Assembly (NCBI GenBank): GCA_030147945.1
Contig: JASBUL010000073.1
Location: 1-49,289, forward strand
Source: Oceanococcus sp.
GTDB lineage: Bacteria; Pseudomonadota; Gammaproteobacteria; Nevskiales; Oceanococcaceae
DNA length: 49,289 bases
Direction of reading: 5' to 3'
Shown here: positions 43,338 through 49,289 of the stretch, piece by piece
How the letters are laid out: every line of letters begins with the position of its first letter
How positions within the stretch are numbered: position 1 is the first letter of the stretch
Made by a program: the position numbers and the translations under genes
The notes under the pieces: model-generated
Databases searched by the model: none
What the model saw: the letters and a program-made list of their open reading frames with translations, nothing else
What the model was told of the DNA's origin: nothing

Positions 43338-44623
43338 CAGCGCCCGCTCCCGTAGAACGCGGGTGTCTCGGACAGCGTGTCGCGGGCAATCAGCGGTATG
43401 CCGAAACCCAGGTCAATGACCAGGCCGACAAACCAGCTGGGCCGGATTTGCAGGCCAAGACCGGCACTGGCCAGCAGGCCCGGGGTGTGCGCTTCGTCGC
43501 CACCCCAGGCGGCGCCGGCTTCAACAAAGCCGCCCCAGCGCAGCCATTGCCAGTGCAGGGGGCGATACGCTTCCAGTCGCAGCAGCGCATAGGCATCGCC
43601 TTCGGCAATGTTGCGTGGGTAACCGCGCAACAGGCTGGCGCCGCCCAGGCTGTACTGGTTGAGGCCGTCATCGGGGCCGCCAAATTGCAGCTGTGTCTCA
43701 AGCTGCAAACCCAGTGTCTGGTGCGCCGTGCGTCCCAGCGGGCGGTCATAGCTGAGCGTGCCGTTGAGGTAACTCCAGGTGTAGTCGGAGCCCAGGGCGG
43801 TGCTGGCGTGACCGCCCTCCAGTTGTGCTTCAAGCCCGGTTTCGCTGAACAGGAAATTGTGCCGCTGGCGATATTTCAGGCCAAGCGACAGCGCATGTGC
43901 GGTGCCCAGGTCCGGCCCTTGCTCCAGCGCCTGACGTTGCCGGTACGTGTAAGCGGCGCCAATGCGCCAGCCCTGGCTCGCCGGTCCGTGGCCAAGATGA
44001 CGGTCGACACCAATGCGCAGCTGATTGTCGACCTGCTCGTACGTTGAAGACCCACCGGCAGGTGACAGTTCAGCGATTTCATGAGCCATGCTCCAGCTCA
44101 GATCGTAGCGGCTGCCGAATACATAGGGTGCGTGGTGAGCGATGCGGTATTCCAGCGCGTCGCCACGTCCGGATTGCGTCGTACGCCGCTGCAGCACGGT
44201 GCCGCGTATCGTGTGGTTCAGGCCCAGGGCGTTGTGCCAGCTCAGATGCAGGCCGTAGCTGTAGTCGCCATCCGAATTGGCGTCGCTGCGCGGCGCGATG
44301 AGCAGGTAATATTTTTCACGCATGTCGAACTCGGCCACCCAGCCGGATGTATCAAGCACACAACGCACCTCGACATGCCGAAACAGACCGAGATCGCGAA
44401 TGCGCTCGGCATCGGCTCGCAGGGTCTGCGCGTCGGTGATTGCACCGGCTGCGCTGCGCATTTCGCGCAACAGCACGCGTGGGCGCGTGGTCTGGTTGCC
44501 GCGAAAGCGAATCTCGCTGAGTTGCACGGCTTCCCCAGGGCAACCGTTGTCCACGGCTTGAGCCGCGCTGCTCAAACCGAGCAGCATGAGGCTGATCAGC
44601 AGCGGCTGACGGTAAACCCTCAC
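43337..44623 (-). CDS. Omp85-family outer-membrane protein with a single POTRA domain
   Basis: This 428-residue protein has a signal peptide (to about A23), one POTRA domain (about residues 33-108, with IRFRGNQTT and IRDLGLFRHVEV) and an Omp85-type beta-barrel. The barrel's loop-6 signature RGY is seen at 333-335 in SLLRGYPRN. Omp85 proteins insert or move proteins or lipids through the outer membrane; BamA has five POTRAs and TamA three. One POTRA resembles BamA POTRA5, the one next to the barrel. It sits between two alkaline-phosphatase-superfamily transferases, with overlapping starts and stops. A role in moving or exposing their products is a hypothesis. Lacking the other POTRAs, it is unlikely to be BamA. 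Confidence 0.88.
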   Translation of the reverse strand: MRVYRQPLLISLMLLGLSSAAQAVDNGCPGEAVQLSEIRFRGNQTTRPRVLLREMRSAAGAITDAQTLRADAERIRDLGLFRHVEVRCVLDTSGWVAEFDMREKYYLLIAPRSDANSDGDYSYGLHLSWHNALGLNHTIRGTVLQRRTTQSGRGDALEYRIAHHAPYVFGSRYDLSWSMAHEIAELSPAGGSSTYEQVDNQLRIGVDRHLGHGPASQGWRIGAAYTYRQRQALEQGPDLGTAHALSLGLKYRQRHNFLFSETGLEAQLEGGHASTALGSDYTWSYLNGTLSYDRPLGRTAHQTLGLQLETQLQFGGPDDGLNQYSLGGASLLRGYPRNIAEGDAYALLRLEAYRPLHWQWLRWGGFVEAGAAWGGDEAHTPGLLASAGLGLQIRPSWFVGLVIDLGFGIPLIARDTLSETPAFYGSGR

Positions 44624-46560
44624 TGCGGGGCCGCCGGCGCAGGTTGATAGCGCTCCGTGCGGTATAGCTGATCGGCCAGATTGAGATAGGCCTGGGCGAG
44701 TTCGTAAAGTTCAGGGTCTGCCGGCGCGGCCCGCCATTGGCCCTGCGTGAACTGCTGGAACAGCGGATCGCCGGTCGGCGTGTTGACGATCAGTTTGTCA
44801 CCGACCAGCAGACCGGCGTTGTTGCCGTACTGCATCAGCGCCCGCCCGGGCAGGGGTAAATCCGGCGCCAGCAGGTCGCGGCCGATGGCCGGCGCGTCGA
44901 GCGCAACGCCCAGCATGGGCATCACCGTGGTGATCAGGTCGATCTGGCTGGCAACATCCTGGTAATGCCGTGGGGCCAGGCCCGGGGCAATGATGAGGCC
45001 GGGAATGTGAAAACGTTCGACCGGCACAAATGCATCGCCACCGACACGCGCATCATGATCGGCCACAACCACGAACACGGTGTTATCGGCGTAGCTGCCG
45101 TGCAGGGCCAGATCAAAGAACAGGCCCAGGGCATAGTCGGCGTAGCGCACCGCATTGGCACGACTGGCCAGCGGTGCATTGCTGGCATCGATGCGGCCGG
45201 GCGGGAATTCCCAGGGCGTGTGATTCGAGGTGCTCAGCATGAAGCCGAAGAACGGGCCGCGTGCGTTGGCGGCTTCAAATTCGCGATGCGCCTGGCGCGC
45301 CCAGTCTTCGTCCGACACGCCCCAGGAACCGTGGAATTCGGCATCGGGAAAGCTGTCCTGGCCGGCCACGATGCGATCGAAGCCATTGCCCAGCATGAAA
45401 CTGCCCATGTCGTCGAAATTGGGTTCGCCGCCGTAGACAAAAATGTTCTCGTAACTGTGGGGTTTGAGCGCCTGGGCCAGGGTGAAAAAATCGCGCCGGG
45501 CGCGGCTGCGCTTGACCACGCTGCGCGCCGGCGAGGGCGGAAAGCCGCACAGCACGGCCTCGATACCGCGGACCGTGCGGGTTCCGGTGGCGTACAGCCT
45601 GGTCAGCCACAGCCCGCGCTCGGACAGGGCATCAAGCCGGGGTGTGAGCGCTTCACCACCCAGGGCGCCCACGAAGCGGGCGCCGAGGCTTTCCTCCAGC
45701 ACGATGACCACATTGAGCGGGCGTTGCCGCGTTTGGTGCGGCGTGATGTGGCGCAAGGTTGGCAAAGCGCCGTTCTGCGGTATGCGCGCCTGCGCTGGCT
45801 GGGTCCGGTTGACCACCGCCACGGCCTGTTCGATCGGCATGTCGGGTACGAGTTTCAGCGCGGCGTCGTTCTTGCGTGCGTACAACGCGTATGCCGCGGT
45901 ATAGGTGCTGTTCAGGGCCAGTTCGTTGGCCAGACGGTTGTCGCTGAAGATCGCGCTGCTGATGTTGGCCGGGCGATGATCGAGCGATGAACGTGCGCCC
46001 AGGAACAGCAACAGCAGCCACGGCACGGCGGCGAGCAGGCGCCAGCCTGCGCGGCTGTGCGCAGGCGGTGACGATTCGCGGCGCAACTCCTGGCCGCCCA
46101 GCCACCAGGCCAAGGCGACCACCGCAAACGCCAGCAGCATCTGCAATCTGAAACCGCCCCACAGCATGGGCAGCACTTCATGTGGGTACTTGAGGTAATC
46201 CCAAAGCAGCGCATCGGGGCGGTGGTCGTACTCCACCAGAAAGCCGAAACCTATGGCCTCCATCCCCAGCAACAGCACGAAGGCCACGCGGTAGTACAGC
46301 ATGATGCCGCTGTGCAGTCGGGGCCAAAGGGGGTTGGGGCAGGTGCTGGCGAGCAGAAAAACAGGCGCGCTCAGATAGGCCAGGGTGATCAGATCGAAGC
46401 GGGCCCCCTGCAGCATCAGCTTGGGCAATAGCGGCAGATTGAGGCGCGCGCTGAAATAGAGCGCCAGCGCGCAGCGTGCGAGTGCAAGCACGATCAGGGA
46501 GTAGACGATAAAGACGCCGATGTGGCCAAAGCGCTGGTTGGCGTGCCTAAAATGCAACAT
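44620..46560 (-). CDS. LTA-synthase/sulfatase-family transferase, membrane-bound
   Basis: This 646-residue protein has about five membrane helices (residues 13-195) and a periplasmic alkaline-phosphatase-like domain of the LtaS/OpgB type, which transfers phosphoglycerol or a similar group. E289/E290 in VLEESLG, T329 in TGTRTVRGIEA (nucleophile position) and the ADHDAR zinc pair are intact. Gram-negatives make no LTA, so a phosphoglycerol or other headgroup transfer to glycans is more likely; OpgB modifies periplasmic glucans. It is the first gene of the operon, overlapping the Omp85 gene by 4 bases (ATGA). The ATG at 46560 has a weak ribosome-binding site. The divergent regulator starts 61 bases away. 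Confidence 0.87.
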   Translation of the reverse strand: MLHFRHANQRFGHIGVFIVYSLIVLALARCALALYFSARLNLPLLPKLMLQGARFDLITLAYLSAPVFLLASTCPNPLWPRLHSGIMLYYRVAFVLLLGMEAIGFGFLVEYDHRPDALLWDYLKYPHEVLPMLWGGFRLQMLLAFAVVALAWWLGGQELRRESSPPAHSRAGWRLLAAVPWLLLLFLGARSSLDHRPANISSAIFSDNRLANELALNSTYTAAYALYARKNDAALKLVPDMPIEQAVAVVNRTQPAQARIPQNGALPTLRHITPHQTRQRPLNVVIVLEESLGARFVGALGGEALTPRLDALSERGLWLTRLYATGTRTVRGIEAVLCGFPPSPARSVVKRSRARRDFFTLAQALKPHSYENIFVYGGEPNFDDMGSFMLGNGFDRIVAGQDSFPDAEFHGSWGVSDEDWARQAHREFEAANARGPFFGFMLSTSNHTPWEFPPGRIDASNAPLASRANAVRYADYALGLFFDLALHGSYADNTVFVVVADHDARVGGDAFVPVERFHIPGLIIAPGLAPRHYQDVASQIDLITTVMPMLGVALDAPAIGRDLLAPDLPLPGRALMQYGNNAGLLVGDKLIVNTPTGDPLFQQFTQGQWRAAPADPELYELAQAYLNLADQLYRTERYQPAPAAPQ

Positions 46561-46603
46561 GGTCGTGTGCCTGAAGTGGACACGAGCAAGTTTCGACAGC
46601 CCA

Positions 46604-46620
46604 AGGTTAAACGCAGGTTA
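46604..46620. promoter_or_regulatory. Candidate OmpR/PmrA-type response-regulator box
   Basis: AGGTTA at 46604-46609 and AGGTTA at 46615-46620 are exact direct repeats with a 5-base spacer, 11 bases apart. Hexamer-N5-hexamer is the usual layout for OmpR-family dimers, as in PmrA boxes, although the hexamer itself is different. It lies in the 61-base divergent gap, just before the regulator start (46622), so it could autoregulate and control the envelope operon. The second repeat also overlaps the likely ribosome-binding site. Confidence 0.45.
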
Positions 46621-46621
46621 G

Positions 46622-47326
46622 ATGATGACGTCGCCATCCGAGATCGCCGCTTCCGGCGCCTTCGTACTCGTGGTCGAGGACGAGCCGGATCTGCTCGCAT
46701 CGATTTCCGAGTACCTCAGCGATCAAGGTCACTGCGTGGACCACGCCAGCGACGGGCGCACCGCGCTCAATCTGGTCATGGCCCAGGCTTACGATGTGAT
46801 CGTGCTGGATATCGGCCTGCCGCGACTGGATGGCCTGGCCGTGTGCGAGCACATCCGGGCCAGTGAGCGTGGTGATGCCGGCATCATCATGCTGACCGCG
46901 CGCGATACGCTTAACGACAAGCTCACCGGGCTCAAGACCGGTGCCGATGACTACCTGGTCAAGCCTTTTGCACTGGAAGAACTCGACTACCGTATCCGCG
47001 CCCTGCATCGTCGCAGCGGACTCAACCGTGGTGATGTACTGCGCTTTGGTGGGCTGAGCTACAACGTCAGAACCGGCGAAGCGCAGCGCGACGGTGCGCC
47101 ACTGCGAATCAATCGCAGCGGCGCCATCCTGCTGCAGCAGTTGCTGCGCAAAGCGCCGCTGCCGGTGAGTCGTGAAGAACTATCACGCGCGCTGTGGCTG
47201 GATGATCCGCCCGACAGCGACGTGCTCAAGGTTTACATTCACACCCTGCGCAGCATCGTTGATCAGCCGTTCGAACGCCCTCTGATCGAAACCGTGAGGG
47301 GAAAGGGGTATCGCCTTGTTGAATAG
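46622..47326 (+). CDS. OmpR-family response regulator
   Basis: This 234-residue regulator has a receiver domain with phosphorylation site D63 in IVLDIGLPR, the acidic pocket VVEDEPD, K114 in LVKPF, and a winged-helix DNA-binding domain ending in VRGKGYRL. It is the usual partner of the following histidine kinase, whose start overlaps its end by 11 bases. Two ATGs occur in a row (46622 and 46625); the first is used here. It is divergent from the EptA/Omp85/LtaS-like operon, so a role like PmrA in lipid A modification is likely but inferred. A direct hexamer repeat before its start may be its binding site. Confidence 0.93.
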   Translation: MMTSPSEIAASGAFVLVVEDEPDLLASISEYLSDQGHCVDHASDGRTALNLVMAQAYDVIVLDIGLPRLDGLAVCEHIRASERGDAGIIMLTARDTLNDKLTGLKTGADDYLVKPFALEELDYRIRALHRRSGLNRGDVLRFGGLSYNVRTGEAQRDGAPLRINRSGAILLQQLLRKAPLPVSREELSRALWLDDPPDSDVLKVYIHTLRSIVDQPFERPLIETVRGKGYRLVE

Positions 47327-48545
47327 TTCGGTCCGCCAGCGGGTTGCGCTGGCCTTGTTCGTGTGGAGCGGGGTCACCGCCACCGCGTTTGGTGTGGCGA
47401 CTTATCTGGCTGCGGATGAGATGGAAATCATCGTGCTTGAACAGAATCTGAGCGCCACAGCAACACGCATCAAGCAGGCGCTCAAGGCCGGTGAACGGCC
47501 CAGCTACCCGAATGAAACCTGGTTCCGTGGCGGGCTGGAAAGCGAGCTGGAATTGCCGGCCAGCTTCCGCGCCTTGCCGACCGGCTCATTCAACGACATC
47601 GCCATGGACGGCGAGGTGTTCCATGTGTGGATCGACGAGGTGCCGGGCGACCGCCTGTTCCTGATCTACGACCTGGCCGTGATCGAGCATTACGAACACC
47701 AACTGGTCATCTTCCTGATCACCGCCGTGGTGCTGCTGTCCAGTCTGGGACTGGTGCTGGGCATGTTTGGCACCCGCTGGGTCATGCGCCCGCTGGACCA
47801 GCTTTCGGACGCCGTGCGCAGCATCAAGGCCGGTGCTGAAGAGCTGGAGCTGGCCCAGGCGCGTGATGCCGACCTGGCACCCATGATCACCGCAATCAAT
47901 GATCTGTTGCGGCGCAACCTGGCCCTGATCAAACGTGAGGTGCATTTCACCCGGATTGTCAGCCACGAATTGCGCAATCCGCTGGCCACCCTTGATGCCG
48001 CCCTTGCATTGACCCAGTCGCGGGTGGCCGACGAAGCGCTTGCGGCACCGCTGGCAAGGGCTCAGCGCGCCAGCCGGCGGCTGCGTGATGTGGTCTCGGC
48101 GCTGCTGCAGTTTTCACGCAGCGAAGCGCTCTCCGAACGTGGCGAAACCCACTGCCAGGCGAACAGCGTGATCCGCGAAGCCCTCGCCAGCCTGGCCGAT
48201 GCAGGATTGCCGGTTGAAAGCGTCACCTGTGCCATCACGCGTGATCAGCCGCTGGCCATGGAGCCCGCCCTGTTCGGGGTGATGGTTTCCAACCTGGTTG
48301 GCAACGCCTTGCGCCATGGTCGCGGTGGCGCCCACCTCGCATGCGACGACCAGGCCCTCAGCGTCAGCAACCCGGTGCACGAGGACGAAGCCGCCGCCGA
48401 TCACATCGCACCCGATCGTCTGGGTATCGGTATCGTGGAGTTGCTATGCGGCTACCGTGGTTGGCACTTTCACTATGAGCAGATAGCCGGGCAGTTCACG
48501 GCTTATGTGCGCTTTGGCCGCGAGCAGGTGCTGGCTGAGGCTTGA
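47316..48545 (+). CDS. Sensor histidine kinase, partner of the OmpR-type regulator
   Basis: This 409-residue kinase has two helices (about residues 9-31 and 128-150) around a small periplasmic sensor of about 95 residues, then a HAMP segment, the H-box IVSHELRNPL with H217, an N-box (VSNLVGNALRHGRGG, N326/N330) and a G2-like LGIGIVELL. The usual G1 Asp (DxGxG) is missing; the region reads QALSVSNP, so ATP binding may rely on the N-box. It starts with TTG at 47316 after AGGGGAAAGGGG and overlaps the regulator. The second TTG at 47319 is equally possible. It may sense metal ions or cationic peptides, as PmrB does; that is inference from the neighbours. Confidence 0.9.
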   Translation: MLNSSVRQRVALALFVWSGVTATAFGVATYLAADEMEIIVLEQNLSATATRIKQALKAGERPSYPNETWFRGGLESELELPASFRALPTGSFNDIAMDGEVFHVWIDEVPGDRLFLIYDLAVIEHYEHQLVIFLITAVVLLSSLGLVLGMFGTRWVMRPLDQLSDAVRSIKAGAEELELAQARDADLAPMITAINDLLRRNLALIKREVHFTRIVSHELRNPLATLDAALALTQSRVADEALAAPLARAQRASRRLRDVVSALLQFSRSEALSERGETHCQANSVIREALASLADAGLPVESVTCAITRDQPLAMEPALFGVMVSNLVGNALRHGRGGAHLACDDQALSVSNPVHEDEAAADHIAPDRLGIGIVELLCGYRGWHFHYEQIAGQFTAYVRFGREQVLAEA

Positions 48546-48724
48546 TGATTTTTGTGGTCTGGTCGAGATGGTTGGGCTGATTGATGGGGCAGGTTGGTTG
48601 GTGGCTTTCGACCCATTGCCGACATTGATGAGGTGGCCGGCGTTAACGCGCACCTTCCCGATAGCAGTCATTCCGGCCTAATCGGCGCAAAGTTGTAAAT
48701 CCATCAACCGATGGAGGAACAACG

Positions 48725-49289
48725 ATGGAAACAACACAAACGCGCATTCCTTGGAATAAGGGAAAAATCGTCGGTCAAAAGCCGGCTTTGAAGTTACAAG
48801 AGGTCTGGGCAATTCGTGTCCGACTTCAACTGAGGAAATCGGCACGAGATCTGGCCTTGTTCAACCTGGCGATTGATTCAAAGCTTCGTGGCTGCGACTT
48901 GGTTAAGCTGAGAGTCAGTGATTTGATGCATGCTGGTCAATTGGTTCGCCGAGCGGCCGTCGTCCAGCAGAAGACTGGCAAACCGGTTCAGTTTGAGGTG
49001 ACGGAACAGACTCGGACAGCAGTGCAGCAGTGCAGCGGTGGATCGAGGAGAAACAGCTTGGTGGCTCCGATTATCTGTTCCCGAGCCGGGTTCACGCTTC
49101 CCCGCATCTGACCACCCGCCAGTACGCCCGTGTAGTTCAAGGCTGGGTCAGCGAGATCGGTCTCGAGGGTGCCGATTACGGAACTCATTCGATGCGCAGA
49201 ACCAAGGCGTCGCTGATTTATCGGCGGACTAAAAATCTGCGTGCAGTTCAGCTGCTGCTAGGACATACCAAGTTGGAGAGCACTGTCCG
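48725..49289 (+). pseudogene. Short tyrosine recombinase, frameshifted and cut by the window end
   Basis: The frame from ATG 48725 begins METTQTRIPWNKGK and reads like a short (~200 residue) site-specific integrase of a family common in gammaproteobacteria. The first conserved arginine is in SKLRGCDLVKLR. At 49019-49034 the 8-base unit GCAGTGCA occurs twice in tandem, which shifts the frame and gives a stop at 49109-49111. In the shifted frame the family continues (SDYLFPSR, TRQYARVVQGW, THSMRRTKASL, LLLGHTKLEST), with the HxxR box and the next His. The catalytic Tyr would lie past the window. GGAGG precedes the ATG. Removing one repeat restores the protein, so inactivation may be recent, or reversible, or a sequencing artefact. 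Confidence 0.85.
49019..49034 (+). repeat. 8-bp tandem duplication that breaks the integrase frame
   Basis: Two exact copies of GCAGTGCA lie at 49019-49026 and 49027-49034. With one copy, the reading continues TAVQRWIEEK and on into the known family sequence. With two, it ends 26 codons later. An 8-base gain is not a multiple of three, hence the frameshift. Confidence 0.9.

Overview
The window looks like a gammaproteobacterial chromosome. It is GC-rich, its genes are packed with many 1-14 base overlaps, and it carries a Pseudomonas-type class II polyhydroxyalkanoate (PHA) synthase, AcnB, a long-form isocitrate lyase, MpaB-type and DUF6351-like proteins, and GlyGly-CTERM tails. I would guess a lineage near Nevskiales/Salinisphaerales or a Pseudomonas relative. 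That placement is inference only.

Layout. (1) 1-3032: a PHA operon (end of an acyl-CoA synthetase, phaC, phaZ, and a 56-residue tatA). (2) 3229-5067: a TetR regulator and an MpaB-family oxygenase, with a heptamer inverted repeat between them. (3) 5340-5451: the 3' half of a tRNA-Gln plus its terminator, without any 5' half, which looks like an att scar. (4) 5508-14968: two small envelope proteins of unknown role, a 1025-residue secreted beta-propeller protein with a GlyGly-CTERM tail, and a convergent 1644-residue multidomain lipoprotein. (5) 15134-21728: the glyoxylate-shunt neighbourhood, with a LysR regulator, aceA, a transglutaminase-like protein and acnB. (6) 21816-24293: a DUF6351-like lipoprotein with a possible hydrolase serine. 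(7) 24440-31487: an efflux locus with a divergent TetR, a clear operator/promoter, a periplasmic adaptor, one reading frame that joins a complete RND pump to a complete TolC-type outer-membrane factor through an internal signal peptide, and an overlapping amidohydrolase-family gene. (8) 31484-38347: a four-gene carbohydrate-type ABC importer, divergent from a TonB-dependent receptor. (9) 38579-41578: a second GlyGly-CTERM beta-propeller protein. (10) 41625-48545: an overlapping operon of EptA-type phosphoethanolamine transferase, a one-POTRA Omp85 protein and an LTA-synthase-like transferase, divergent from an OmpR-type regulator and histidine kinase. (11) 48725-49289: a short tyrosine recombinase broken by an 8-bp tandem duplication and cut by the window end.

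How the genes work together. Fatty-acid activation feeds PHA storage, and PhaZ releases it again. AceA and AcnB let the cell grow on the acetyl-CoA that results. Much of the rest builds, modifies or crosses the envelope. The two most unusual items are the RND/TolC single-frame fusion and the EptA/Omp85/LtaS-like operon with its own two-component system.
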